DNA of 64,000 bases, from NCBI RefSeq assembly GCF_900107125.1, contig NZ_FNOU01000011.1, positions 22,950 through 86,949 of the forward strand. The letters are read 5' to 3'. Position numbers and translations under genes: made by a program. Position 1 is the stretch's first letter; the number at the start of each line of letters is the position of its first letter. Positions 39,517 to 48,527 of the stretch are shown piece by piece. This DNA is from Eubacterium barkeri (GTDB lineage Bacteria; Bacillota; Clostridia; Eubacteriales; Eubacteriaceae). The notes beneath the pieces are model-generated. The model saw only the letters and a list, made by a program, of their open reading frames with translations, searched no databases and was not told where the DNA came from.

Positions 39517-40746
39517 TCACACCGGCCATACGGTGACGGTGTCACCGGCCTGAACTCCTTCCAGATTTTTATCCAGCAGTACATAGCCATAGGCCCGGCT
39601 GAGGATGCTGATCAGCCCGGATTTCCCCAGGATGGGAATGGCCAGACAGCCCCCATCCTCCTGACGAAGGGCTACCAGCACACTGGTGGTTCGCCCCGGT
39701 GCCCCGGCCACGTTGGTGGCTATTTTAGCGGTAATAGGGACTACGGGCTGTTGTCCGTACATTTCCCCCTCCAGCCACTCCATGAGAAGCCGAAAAACCA
39801 TCATGGCTGCCACAGGATGCCCCGGCAGTCCGAGGAAAAGGGTGGCAGTGGGGGCATCCCACCCCAATATAGTGGGTTTGCCTGGCTTGAGGGCCAAACC
39901 GTGGGTGAACACCCCTTCACTGGCCACGGTATCGATGATGGCTTCGGTCATGTCCTTTTTCCCCTTGGAGCTGCCCCCGGAAATCAGCACGAGATCAGCC
40001 TGAGCCATGGCCGCGGCAATGGCCGCCTCGATGGACTCCCACACATCGGGCACCAGTACCTGGGAAACCACCGCCATTCCCATCTCCTGGGCCAGGGCCG
40101 CCAGGGCGCTGGTATTGACATCCCGGATTTTCCCTGGTTCCAGGGGAGCGTTTCCCGGAATCAGCTCATCCCCGGTGGAAATAATGGCGACCTTAAGGGT
40201 GGTATACACGGATACCTCCTGGATGCCCAGGGCCGCCATAACTCCGATTTCCTGGGCACGAATCCGGGTTCCCCGGTGAAGGCCCCTTTCGCCTTCCCCA
40301 AAATCCTCTCCGATCTGGACCACCCCATCTCCTGCAGCGACGCTGGTGTAAATGGCGATTTCATCCCCGGAGAAGACCTCGCTGTACTCCACCATCACCA
40401 TGGCATCGGCCCCCTCTGGGAGCATGCCCCCGGTGGGAACATAGGCACAGGTCCCCAGGGTCAGGGTACACTGCGCTTCGGCCCCCATGACCACCTCCTC
40501 TATACAGGTCAAAAGAGCGGGAATGCTTTCACTGGCCCCTTGGATATCCTTTGCCCTAACGGCATAACCATCCACCGTGGACCGTCGGAAGTGGGGGACG
40601 TTATTCCGGGCATCAACCCCTTCTCCTAAAACACGCCCCAGGCTGTCTGCCGCCGGAATTTTCTCACAGCGCAGCAGATGGCTCCCGAAGCGTTCCTTTA
40701 TTTTTTCCCGGGCTTGGCCCAAATCGTCAACAGTTAGTAGCTGCAT
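39517..40746 (-). CDS. moeA: Molybdopterin molybdenumtransferase MoeA
   Basis: 409 residues of standard MoeA architecture: FRRSTVDGYAVRAKDIQGAS, ISTGDELIPGNAPLEPGKIR, LISGGSSKGKKDMTEAI and GLPGHPVAAMMVFRLL. It inserts molybdate (or tungstate) into adenylylated molybdopterin. It is directly followed by the MoeA-PBP fusion with overlapping ends, so two MoeA types are made together in the tungstate-transporter operon. The two could divide labour between Mo and W, as proposed for paired MoeA proteins in archaea. Confidence 0.94.
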   Translation of the reverse strand: MQLLTVDDLGQAREKIKERFGSHLLRCEKIPAADSLGRVLGEGVDARNNVPHFRRSTVDGYAVRAKDIQGASESIPALLTCIEEVVMGAEAQCTLTLGTCAYVPTGGMLPEGADAMVMVEYSEVFSGDEIAIYTSVAAGDGVVQIGEDFGEGERGLHRGTRIRAQEIGVMAALGIQEVSVYTTLKVAIISTGDELIPGNAPLEPGKIRDVNTSALAALAQEMGMAVVSQVLVPDVWESIEAAIAAAMAQADLVLISGGSSKGKKDMTEAIIDTVASEGVFTHGLALKPGKPTILGWDAPTATLFLGLPGHPVAAMMVFRLLMEWLEGEMYGQQPVVPITAKIATNVAGAPGRTTSVLVALRQEDGGCLAIPILGKSGLISILSRAYGYVLLDKNLEGVQAGDTVTVWPV

Positions 40747-40772
40747 GGTTTTTCACTTCCTTTCTCTATGGG

Positions 40773-41450
40773 TCATACCCGCTGGCATTGCATATACCGG
40801 CTGACCGCTTGGGTCTGGGGATTAAAAATAACCTGGTCCGTTTCCCCGGATTCGATAATTCTTCCCTTTTCCATAAAATGTACCTGATTGCACAGATTGT
40901 TAATCTGGGCCAGCTGATGGCTGATGATCAGCCAGGTGATGGGCTCTTTCTCCTGCCAGGCGTGGATAAAATTCTCAAATTGTACAAGGCTCTCGGGATC
41001 CAGGTTTGAGAGGGTTTCATCGATGATGACGAACCGGGGTTTAAACACCAGGGCCCGGATAAAGGAGAGCTTTTGCCGCTCCCCGCTGGATAGCCCCGGG
41101 GCGTATTGATCCCGCTTCTCCCAAAGGCCGGCTTGCCGAAGCCACCCTTCCAGCTCCCCTCCCTCCGGTTTTAAATGACGGATGGTGAGGGGATAGGTCA
41201 GGTTCTCCAAAACCGTGCGTTTGAGAAGGTAGGGGCGCTGGGCCATTAAGGTGATCTCCCTGGGCCCCAGGCCCTCCCAATCGATCTGTCCGGCATCTAG
41301 GTCCATGGCGCCCATGAGCAGTTTGGCCAGGGTCGATTTACCACAGCCGTTGCCCCCCAGCAACCCGTGAATTTTACCCGGCGCCAGACGCAGCGCCGGG
41401 ATGCTGATGGTCAAATCCCCGATGCGTTTTTCTAAATTAGTAATTATCAA
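40773..41450 (-). CDS. tupC: Tungstate ABC transporter ATPase TupC
   Basis: 225 residues. Walker A is LGGNGCGKSTLAK, the Q-loop MAQRPYLLKRTV, the signature LSSGERQKLSFIRAL, Walker B FVIIDETLSNLD and the switch His in IISHQLAQ. There is no C-terminal mop/TOBE domain, unlike ModC. No ATG is near; TTG 41450 follows GGGAAA and overlaps tupB by 14 bp. Its pairing with a TupA-type binding protein identifies the system as the tungstate importer. Confidence 0.9.
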   Translation of the reverse strand: MIITNLEKRIGDLTISIPALRLAPGKIHGLLGGNGCGKSTLAKLLMGAMDLDAGQIDWEGLGPREITLMAQRPYLLKRTVLENLTYPLTIRHLKPEGGELEGWLRQAGLWEKRDQYAPGLSSGERQKLSFIRALVFKPRFVIIDETLSNLDPESLVQFENFIHAWQEKEPITWLIISHQLAQINNLCNQVHFMEKGRIIESGETDQVIFNPQTQAVSRYMQCQRV

Positions 41451-42105
41451 TTTCCCGTTTATCCCTTTGCAAAAAATCAGCCCCCCATTGGAGGAGAAAG
41501 GCCATGAGGAGCAGCACGACCCCCAGGGTAATGCCCTCGGTAAAAATCCCCTGGCTTTTCAGCAGGGAGATGGCGGTGGTCATGGTTCGGGTGTGGTATT
41601 TCATATTCCCCCCGACCAGCATCACCGCCCCCACCTCACTGATAGACCGCCCAAAACCAGTGATGATGGCGAAATAAATTTCCCGTTTCAGCTCCTTTCG
41701 CACCAGGCTCTGGGTTTGCCGGGGGGATGCCCCAATGCACTGCCCAAAGAAACGAATGGCTGGTGCCTGCCTTTCGGCACTGGCGTAAACCGTCCCACAG
41801 ATGATGGGAGTGATGATGATGGTTTGGGCGATAATCATCCCAGGCAGCGTGAAGAGGAGGGACAGAAAGCCCAGGGGCCCATTGCGCATGAGCAGCATAT
41901 AGGTCAGAAGACCCACCACCACTGGCGGAACCCCCATGAGGGTGCGGTTGATCCGGATGACCAGGCTCTTGCCTTTAAAATGATGGCGCTCCAGCTTTAG
42001 CCCCAGCCAAATACCCAACAGGGCAGAGATGCCCGTGGCACAAATGGCAAGGGTAAAAGTCACCCGGATGGCGCTCAAAGTGGCCCCATCCCATAAGAAT
42101 TCCAT
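41437..42105 (-). CDS. tupB: Tungstate ABC transporter permease TupB
   Basis: 222 residues with about five membrane helices. The EAA loop region is GQCIGASPRQTQSLVRKELK and the following helix reads GRSISEVGAVMLVGGN, the TupB/WtpB variant of the ModB signature. The start at 42105 has TAGGAGG upstream. It follows tupA after a perfect hairpin and overlaps tupC. Confidence 0.92.
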   Translation of the reverse strand: MEFLWDGATLSAIRVTFTLAICATGISALLGIWLGLKLERHHFKGKSLVIRINRTLMGVPPVVVGLLTYMLLMRNGPLGFLSLLFTLPGMIIAQTIIITPIICGTVYASAERQAPAIRFFGQCIGASPRQTQSLVRKELKREIYFAIITGFGRSISEVGAVMLVGGNMKYHTRTMTTAISLLKSQGIFTEGITLGVVLLLMAFLLQWGADFLQRDKREIDNY

Positions 42106-42123
42106 GATATCCTCCTATAAAAG

Positions 42124-42143
42124 AGGGATGCCGGCGCATCCCT
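42124..42143 (-). terminator. Intercistronic hairpin between tupA and tupB
   Basis: AGGGATGC-CGGC-GCATCCCT is a perfect stem-loop; on the minus strand it is followed by CTTTTAT. Such structures after binding-protein genes give partial termination or protect the upstream mRNA, yielding more binding protein than permease. Confidence 0.6.
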
Positions 42144-42150
42144 TTACCCC

Positions 42151-42999
42151 TTAATTATCCGTCCCAGCGTTGGGCGTGAACAGAGCCTGTCCGTAATCCG
42201 ACACCCCGTATTCACCAATGAGCTTTTGGACTTTTTCAGAGCATATCCATTTGATAAAGGCGTTGGCCCCATCGATGTTGGTATTCGGGTATTTGTCCGG
42301 GCTGACGGCGATGACGCCGTATTGATTTAAGAGGTTTTTGTCCCCTTCACAAACAATATCAATATCCATGGGGACATCCGCATCCTTGGACATCTTAAGC
42401 CAGGTTCCCCGGTCCGTTAAGGTATAGGCCTTCTGCTCATTGGCCATGGTCAGGGTTGCCCCCATGCCCTGGCCGGATTCCACGTAGTTCGGATTCTGGG
42501 TGGGATCCAGGGACAAGGTCCTCCAAATCTTCTTCTCCTTCTTATCCGTTCCGGAATCATCCCCCCGGGAAACAAAGGGGAGCTGCTGATTTAAAACCGC
42601 CGTAAACACCGTGTTAATATCCTCGGTCTTGGCGATGGGTGACGATGGACCAACCACCACAAAATCATTGTACATCACCGGAAAACGCTCTACACCATAG
42701 CCCGCTTTCACAAATTCATCCTCGCTGGCCTTGGCGTGGACCAGTAAAACCGCCACATCACCATTTTCACCCATTTTAATGGCTTCGCCCGTTCCCACAG
42801 CATCCCATTTCAGGGTATAGCCCGTATCCTCCTTAAAGATTGGCGCCAGATAATCCAATAGGCCCGTATCATCGGTGCTGGTGGTGGTCGCCATGAGCAA
42901 ATCGCCCTTATCTTCCACTGCTTTCTTCTGGGTTCCGCAGCCCGAGAGCATCAAAACCATACTTAAAATCAAAAAAATCCCTATCCATACTTTTTTCAT
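42151..42999 (-). CDS. tupA: Tungstate-binding lipoprotein TupA
   Basis: 282 residues. The signal peptide ends at lipobox L-S-G-C near residue 21. The mature start, LLMATTTSTDDTGLLDYLAP, carries the TTTS signature of TupA, followed by WDAVGTGEAIKMGENGDVAV, LLVHAKASEDEFV and SRGDDSGTDKKE. TupA proteins bind tungstate with very high selectivity over molybdate. It lies behind the MOSC gene by 64 bp in a six-gene operon. Confidence 0.95.
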   Translation of the reverse strand: MKKVWIGIFLILSMVLMLSGCGTQKKAVEDKGDLLMATTTSTDDTGLLDYLAPIFKEDTGYTLKWDAVGTGEAIKMGENGDVAVLLVHAKASEDEFVKAGYGVERFPVMYNDFVVVGPSSPIAKTEDINTVFTAVLNQQLPFVSRGDDSGTDKKEKKIWRTLSLDPTQNPNYVESGQGMGATLTMANEQKAYTLTDRGTWLKMSKDADVPMDIDIVCEGDKNLLNQYGVIAVSPDKYPNTNIDGANAFIKWICSEKVQKLIGEYGVSDYGQALFTPNAGTDN

Positions 43000-43063
43000 A
43001 ACACACCTCTCTTTTTTGATTCATACTTTAAAATCCCTTGACCTCGGACATCTGCCCCCTTAA

Positions 43064-43510
43064 TCAACACTCCTTTCCAGGGCCTGCTGACTCTTTTGCC
43101 ATTGATTTGATGGCTCCACCCCGGATCACCCGGGTATAACACATTTCCTGCTGGAGGGCACAGCGCTCCATTCCCACCGGGCAATTTTTAAAAGGACATC
43201 CCTTCCCCCTTTGGGTAATGACCACCTGGGCCTCCCCAAGGGTCAGAACATCCCCTTGCTCCAGGTTGGACAAGCTCCCTTTAAGGATTAAGTTTGCCTT
43301 GACCCGGGGAAAGCACAGCCCAGGTGGGTCCTGCTTTTCCATCCAAGCCTCTCCGGCACTGCCCATAAGGGTCAGCTGTTTATCCCCACCCACGCTGTGG
43401 AAATCTCCCTCCAGACCTTTGCCCTCAACTAAAAACCCCTGGGATAGGGCCTTTATGGGACTGCCCTTTTCCCACTGGCACTGTATTTTTTCAATTTGAT
43501 ATCTTTTCAA
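43064..43510 (-). CDS. MOSC-domain protein (first gene of the tup operon)
   Basis: 148 residues. GKGLEGDFHSVGGDKQLTL, FPRVKANLILKG and a Cys-rich C-terminal section (GKGCPFKNCPVGMERC, LQQEMCYTRVIRGG) fit the MOSC fold. It differs from the MOSC protein at 5762 by its extra cysteines, which could bind a metal or carry sulfur. As the first gene before tupABC-moeA-moeA it likely works in tungsten cofactor handling. It is divergent from fdhF. Confidence 0.82.
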   Translation of the reverse strand: MKRYQIEKIQCQWEKGSPIKALSQGFLVEGKGLEGDFHSVGGDKQLTLMGSAGEAWMEKQDPPGLCFPRVKANLILKGSLSNLEQGDVLTLGEAQVVITQRGKGCPFKNCPVGMERCALQQEMCYTRVIRGGAIKSMAKESAGPGKEC

Positions 43511-43702
43511 ATGCGGTTTCTCCCTTATTCTATTCTATATCTTATTATACACGATTTCAATCTAATTCGTACCCTTTTTCTTTCGCCCCGGTGCTTTCTA
43601 AAAATGCTTCTGGTCTTTTCCAGTGAAATCGGCTAATATAGAACTATGACATCCGCCCGAATAAACATAAAAGGATACTATCGATAACGAGGAGATAATA
43701 AG

Positions 43703-46390
43703 ATGATTAACCTGACCATTGATGGCCAATCAGTGTGTGCATCCCCTGGAATGACCATACTCCGGGCCGCCCAAATCGCTAATATTGAAATTCCAACCTT
43801 GTGCTACTTTAAAGATTTTTCCCCGGAGGGAAGCTGCCGGATGTGCCTGGTGGAAGTGGTGGGTGCCAGACGCCTTGAAACCGCCTGCTCCACCCCGGTT
43901 TCCGAAGGGATGGTGGTCTATACCAATAACGCCGCCGTTCGCCGGGCCCGACGCTTCGTCCTGAAAATGCTGTTTTCAGAGCACAAATTTGACTGCCTGA
44001 CCTGCTATCGCTTTGACACCTGTAAATTTGTGGAATACAATGGCAATTGCATCGAATATGACGAGGAAAAATCCTTTGGCCAGACCTTCGAAAAAAATGC
44101 CCCCATTGACGATTCCAATCCCTTCTACACCTATGACCCCAATAAATGCATCCTATGCAATCGCTGTATCAAGGTCTGCGAACACCTCCAGTGCAACCAT
44201 GTCCTCTCCCGGAGCGAGCGGGGCTACGAAACCGCCATCGGCCCGGTCTTCAAGATGCTTCGGGGGGATAAACGTAGCCATTGCGTCAGCTGTGGGAACT
44301 GCATCGCCGAATGCCCCACAGGAGCCCTGGCCCCTAAGAAATACGTTCCCCTGCCCTCCACCAAAACCGTGGAAACCATCTGCCCTTATTGTGGCGTGGG
44401 CTGTACCCTGAAGCTTAAGGTGTACGATAATAAAATCACCGATGTTATGAGCGTGCCCGGCCATGTCAATGATAACCTCCTCTGCGTCAAAGGGCGATTC
44501 GCCTACGATTTCGTGGGGAGTCCAGACCGTCTGAAGACCCCCCTGATCCGCCGAAATGGCCAATTGGAGCCGGCGACCTGGGCGGAAGCCACTGCCCTGA
44601 TCACCGAAAAGCTCTCCGCCGCCGTGGCCCAGGGACCCCAGGCCGTAGCTGGCTTCTCATCGGCCCGGTGTACCAATGAGGAAAACTACCTCTTCCAGAA
44701 ATTCATCCGCACCGTGGGCCAAACCAATAATGTGGACCACTGCGCCAGACTTTGTCATGCTTCCACCGTAGCGGGTCTGGCCCGATCCTTTGGCAGCGGT
44801 GCCATGACCAACAGCATCGATGAAATCCCCCTCATGGACGTCATTTTAGTCTCTGGCTCCAACACCACCGAAACCCATCCGGTCATTGGGGCCAAGATCA
44901 AGCAGCGGGTCCAGGCCGGAGCAGCCCTCATCGTCGCCGAGCCCCGGCACATCGAGCTGGCCGACTACGCCGATGTCTTCCTGCAAATCCGGCCAGGCAC
45001 CAACGTGGCCCTCTTTAACGGCCTGATGAAAGCCATTTTAGACGAGCATCTGGAGGACCGGGCCTTCATCGATGCCCGCACCGAGGATTTTGAAGCCTTG
45101 GAGGCCTACTTAAAGACCCTCACCGTAGAGGAATGCGCCGCCATCTGCGGCGTAGACCCCGAAGACATGCGACGTGCCGCCAGACTGTACGCCACCAAGG
45201 CTACCGGGGGAATCTTCTACTCCATGGGTGTCACCCAGCATGCCACCGGCACCGACGGGGTAATGAGCACCGCCAACCTCGCCATGATCACCGGAAAAAT
45301 CGGACGTCCCGGCTGTGGGGTCAATCCCCTCCGGGGTCAGAACAACGTCCAGGGGGCCTGCGATATGGGTGCCTTGCCCGGGGATTACACCGGCTACCAA
45401 AAGACGGCCAACCCCGAAGTCGTCGCCAAATTTGAAAAAGCCTGGGGAGTTACCCTGCCCACCAATACTGGACGCACCGTCACCGAGATTGTAGACGATG
45501 TAGAAGAAGGCATTGTGAAATTCCTCTACATCATGGGGGAAAATCCCCTGGTCTCCGACCCCAATACGGGCCACGTCAAAGCCGCCTTTGAAAAGGCCGA
45601 GTTCATCGTCCTCCAGGATATTTTCCTGACCGAGACAGCGGACTACGCCGACGTGGTTCTGCCCGCCACAGTTTACGCCGAAAAGGACGGTACCTTCACC
45701 AATACCGAACGCCGGATTCAGCTCCTGCGAAAGGCCGTCACCGCCCCAGGGGAAGCCCGGGAGGACTGGCGCATCCTCTGCGATCTGGCCCAGGCCATGG
45801 GAGCCCCAGGCTTTGACTTTAACAGTACCGCTGAGATTATGGACGAAATTGCGGCCGTTACCCCCAGCTATGCCGGGGTATCCCATGCCCGTCTGGATCG
45901 GGGAGACCGCATCCAATGGCCCTGTGCCCATGCCGATTCACCCGGAACCCCCTTCCTACATCAGGGGAAATTTACCCGGGGCAAGGGCAAGTTCAATATC
46001 GCCCAGTATCTGCCCCCGGAAGATCAGCCTGATGATGCTTATCCCATGATCCTCATGACCGGACGGATTCTCCAGCACTACCACACCCGGACCATGACCA
46101 TGCGCACCCCGGGCATCCAGCAGCTCGTTGGAGAAGCCTTTGTGGAAATCAATCCCCAAACCGCCCAGAACTACGGCTTTATGGAAGGCCAGCTCCTCCA
46201 GGTGACCTCCCCCCGGGGCACCGTCCAGGCCAAGGCCGCCTTTAACCAGGGCATTCAGGAAAACACCCTGTTCATGCCCTTCCATTATGGCGATACCGGG
46301 GCCAACTGCCTCACCGGGGGAAGGGTGGACCCCATCGCCAAGATCCCGCCCTTTAAGGTCTGTAAGGTCAACCTCCGGCAGGTGGATTAG
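43703..46390 (+). CDS. fdhF: Formate dehydrogenase catalytic subunit (Mo/W, NuoG-type N-terminus, Cys form)
   Basis: 895 residues. An N-terminal [2Fe-2S] domain (SCRMCLVEVVGARR) is followed by HKFDCLTCYRFDTC, [4Fe-4S] motifs CILCNRCIKVCEHLQC and CVSCGNCIAECPTG, the molybdopterin-domain cluster CPYCGVGCTLKL, and the active-site segment HCARLCHASTVAGLARSF. The metal ligand is Cys near residue 351, with no in-frame TGA, so not a selenoenzyme. ILMTGRILQHYHTRTMT lies in the C-terminal cofactor-binding domain. Ribosome site GAGGAG. It heads fdhF-mobA-fdhD. It oxidises formate or reduces CO2; the electron partner could be the diaphorase encoded convergently. Confidence 0.95.
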   Translation: MINLTIDGQSVCASPGMTILRAAQIANIEIPTLCYFKDFSPEGSCRMCLVEVVGARRLETACSTPVSEGMVVYTNNAAVRRARRFVLKMLFSEHKFDCLTCYRFDTCKFVEYNGNCIEYDEEKSFGQTFEKNAPIDDSNPFYTYDPNKCILCNRCIKVCEHLQCNHVLSRSERGYETAIGPVFKMLRGDKRSHCVSCGNCIAECPTGALAPKKYVPLPSTKTVETICPYCGVGCTLKLKVYDNKITDVMSVPGHVNDNLLCVKGRFAYDFVGSPDRLKTPLIRRNGQLEPATWAEATALITEKLSAAVAQGPQAVAGFSSARCTNEENYLFQKFIRTVGQTNNVDHCARLCHASTVAGLARSFGSGAMTNSIDEIPLMDVILVSGSNTTETHPVIGAKIKQRVQAGAALIVAEPRHIELADYADVFLQIRPGTNVALFNGLMKAILDEHLEDRAFIDARTEDFEALEAYLKTLTVEECAAICGVDPEDMRRAARLYATKATGGIFYSMGVTQHATGTDGVMSTANLAMITGKIGRPGCGVNPLRGQNNVQGACDMGALPGDYTGYQKTANPEVVAKFEKAWGVTLPTNTGRTVTEIVDDVEEGIVKFLYIMGENPLVSDPNTGHVKAAFEKAEFIVLQDIFLTETADYADVVLPATVYAEKDGTFTNTERRIQLLRKAVTAPGEAREDWRILCDLAQAMGAPGFDFNSTAEIMDEIAAVTPSYAGVSHARLDRGDRIQWPCAHADSPGTPFLHQGKFTRGKGKFNIAQYLPPEDQPDDAYPMILMTGRILQHYHTRTMTMRTPGIQQLVGEAFVEINPQTAQNYGFMEGQLLQVTSPRGTVQAKAAFNQGIQENTLFMPFHYGDTGANCLTGGRVDPIAKIPPFKVCKVNLRQVD

Positions 46391-46408
46391 TGGTCCCGGA
46401 GCATCAGC

Positions 46409-47023
46409 GTGACCGATTTTAAAACCGCTGCTATTCTGGTGGGAGGCAAAAGCACCCGGATGGGGCTGGATAAAAAAAATCTGATTCTGGGGGAGGAAGG
46501 ACTGCTTCAATCCATCGTCCACCAGCTATCCCCCCTCTTTGAGGATATCATTGCTCTGGGCTGCCCCCGGGAGGCGGTGGCTCCGGTAGCGGGCATCCGG
46601 GCCTTTTATCCCGATGCCCTGGCCACCGCCGCCTCCCTCACCGGGATTTACACCGGGCTGTGCCATACCGAATCCCGCTATCTCTATGTAACGGCCTGCG
46701 ATATGCCCCACTACAATCCCCGGTATATCCGCTATATGATGTCCCGACTGAAGGAAGACCCCACTAGTGGCTGCGTCACCCGTTACCAGGAGTGGATTGA
46801 GCCCTTCAATGCCTTTTACAGCCCCTCCCTTCTCCCCACCATGGAGGCTTTCCTTAACAACCGGCGAAAAAGCATCTTTAAATATCTGGAAGGGGAATCC
46901 ATGACCTATATCCCCGAAGCCACCGCAAGACGCTTTAGCCCAAACTGGGAGATGTTCTGTAATTTGAATACTCCCAGGGACCTGGCCACCCATTTAGGAG
47001 GACCCCATGACTATTTATCGTGA
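46409..47023 (+). CDS. mobA: Molybdenum cofactor guanylyltransferase MobA
   Basis: 204 residues from GTG 46409 (GGAG seven bases upstream). The nucleotide loop is intact, AAILVGGKSTRMGLDKKNL, followed by SLTGIYTGLCHTES and VTACDMPHYNP. It attaches GMP to molybdopterin to make the bis-MGD cofactor of formate dehydrogenase, which fits its place right after fdhF. It overlaps fdhD by 17 bp. The contrast with the degenerate loop of the 9397-10305 protein is clear. Confidence 0.94.
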   Translation: MTDFKTAAILVGGKSTRMGLDKKNLILGEEGLLQSIVHQLSPLFEDIIALGCPREAVAPVAGIRAFYPDALATAASLTGIYTGLCHTESRYLYVTACDMPHYNPRYIRYMMSRLKEDPTSGCVTRYQEWIEPFNAFYSPSLLPTMEAFLNNRRKSIFKYLEGESMTYIPEATARRFSPNWEMFCNLNTPRDLATHLGGPHDYLS

Positions 47024-47774
47024 AGAAATCGAAAAAATTACTCCCAGGGGTATTCTGCGGATGGAGGACCCCATGGTGCGGGAATATCCTGTAGCCCTGA
47101 CCCTCAACGGCCAGGGGATTATCACCCTGATGACCCTTCCCCGGGACCTTGAGGAACTGGCCTTGGGTTTTCTCTCCCTGAAAGGATTGATTCCAGGGAT
47201 GTCTGCCGTCACCGATCTCACCATCACCCCATTTCCGGATTCACCCGGTGCCACCATCGCCGTCACCGCCACCACCACGGGATCCCATCAGGGAAATTTT
47301 TTTAGTCTCTCCGAGGAGAGCATTGCCTCACCCCATAAAAAAAGAGGGCACTGCCCCCTGACGACCTCCTTCGAGGCTGCCATGGATCGTGCCCACATGG
47401 ATGCGGATGCTTTATTTCAAATGATGGAGGCCTTTAGCCGAAAATCCGAGGTCTTTGTTCAAACCGGGGGCGTTCACAGCATCGGCCTGTACAAAGACGG
47501 GCAGCCCCTTTTATTCTACGACGATGTCAGCCGCTACAATACCTACAATAAGCTCTTCGGGGGCATCCTCCGCCATGGGCTGTCCACCCCGGGGACAATG
47601 CTCCTCACCACCGGCCGTATCCCCTCGGAGGTCATGGGCTGGATTATCGCCCGGGGCATTCCCTGGGTATTATCCATCTCCGCCCCCACCCAGGGCAGCG
47701 TCCAGCTGGCCCGGGAACACGGGGTCACCCTGATGGGCTTCGTCCGGGGAGACCGGCTGAATTTTTACGCCTAG
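47007..47774 (+). CDS. fdhD: Formate dehydrogenase sulfurtransferase-like FdhD, atypical
   Basis: 255 residues. FdhD landmarks: EYPVALTLNGQGIITLMTLP, ELALGFLSLKGLI, VQTGGVHSIGLYKDG, and DDVSRYNTYNKLFGGILR, then TTGRIPSEVM. In characterised FdhD the CxxC pair that carries sulfur from IscS to the cofactor lies in the loop before the central helix. Here that region reads PHKKRGHCPLTTS with a single Cys. Either one Cys suffices or sulfur transfer differs. Last gene of the fdhF operon; its stop shares CTAG with the convergent gene. Confidence 0.9.
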   Translation: MTIYREEIEKITPRGILRMEDPMVREYPVALTLNGQGIITLMTLPRDLEELALGFLSLKGLIPGMSAVTDLTITPFPDSPGATIAVTATTTGSHQGNFFSLSEESIASPHKKRGHCPLTTSFEAAMDRAHMDADALFQMMEAFSRKSEVFVQTGGVHSIGLYKDGQPLLFYDDVSRYNTYNKLFGGILRHGLSTPGTMLLTTGRIPSEVMGWIIARGIPWVLSISAPTQGSVQLAREHGVTLMGFVRGDRLNFYA

Positions 47775-48517
47775 ACTTCCCCATAGGCATGGGCCAGGGC
47801 ATCACTCATGGCGGCCTGGCGGCAGTGGGTACAGAGGGTCTCCCCGGGTTGTCCTGCTTTTTTAGCGGCGTATTGCAGCTCTGAATAGGTGCCCAGGGGG
47901 GCGCCACATTTTTGGCAGAACACCAGGGGGAAGCGCCGTCCCCATATTTCCCGGTCTGTGGGGTTTTCGGCAAAGCGGATGGCCCCGGTGGGGCAGACCT
48001 TGGCACAGGATAAGCAGCCGATGCAGGCATCACTGGGCTCATCGTAGGGGGTGGCTATTTTTTTCTCCGTCCCCCTTCCGACAGTGGCAATGGCCCCGGT
48101 GCCAATGGCACTGCAGGCTTGGGCGCACAGGCCGCACATCACACATTTTTCATTTTCAATGGCGGCAAAACGGCTGCCGTCCAGGGCGCCGTATTTTTCG
48201 CACAGGGCTTTAATCTCCGGGCTTTCCGGTGCCCGAAGGGCCAGGAGCATCAGCACCGCCGCCCGATCCCGCTGTACCCGCTCGCTATTGGTGTAGACCT
48301 CAATGGATTTATCCACAGGGTAGACGCAGGACACCACAATTTTGCTCCATCCACCTTCCACCACCTCCACAATACACAGCCGGCAGCTGGCCAGTCCATC
48401 CATTCCCGGATGATGGCATAGGGTCGGAATATCGATGTGGTTCCGCTTGGCAATATCCAGGAGATACTCGCCCTTTTCACAGGTATACACCTTATCGTCA
48501 ATTTTAATTTCAATCAT
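47771..48517 (-). CDS. NuoG/HoxU-like Fe-S subunit of a diaphorase module
   Basis: 248 residues. A [2Fe-2S] domain (LCHHPGMDGLASCRLCIVEV) is followed by two [4Fe-4S] motifs, CVMCGLCAQACSAIG and CIGCLSCAKVCPTG. The C-terminus has two further CxxC pairs (FCQKCGAPLG, LCTHCRQA), a likely zinc or Fe ribbon. There is no catalytic domain, so it is an electron wire. Last gene of the aldehyde oxidoreductase operon. The set NuoE-NuoF-NuoG-short matches the Bfu-type electron-bifurcating modules and the Hyl subunits of bifurcating formate dehydrogenase. Confidence 0.88.
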   Translation of the reverse strand: MIEIKIDDKVYTCEKGEYLLDIAKRNHIDIPTLCHHPGMDGLASCRLCIVEVVEGGWSKIVVSCVYPVDKSIEVYTNSERVQRDRAAVLMLLALRAPESPEIKALCEKYGALDGSRFAAIENEKCVMCGLCAQACSAIGTGAIATVGRGTEKKIATPYDEPSDACIGCLSCAKVCPTGAIRFAENPTDREIWGRRFPLVFCQKCGAPLGTYSELQYAAKKAGQPGETLCTHCRQAAMSDALAHAYGEV

Positions 48518-48527
48518 CTCGAACCCC

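Noticed and set aside
44740..44780. Selenocysteine in formate dehydrogenase
   Set aside because: The metal-ligand codon is TGT (Cys) and no in-frame TGA occurs in the 895-codon frame.
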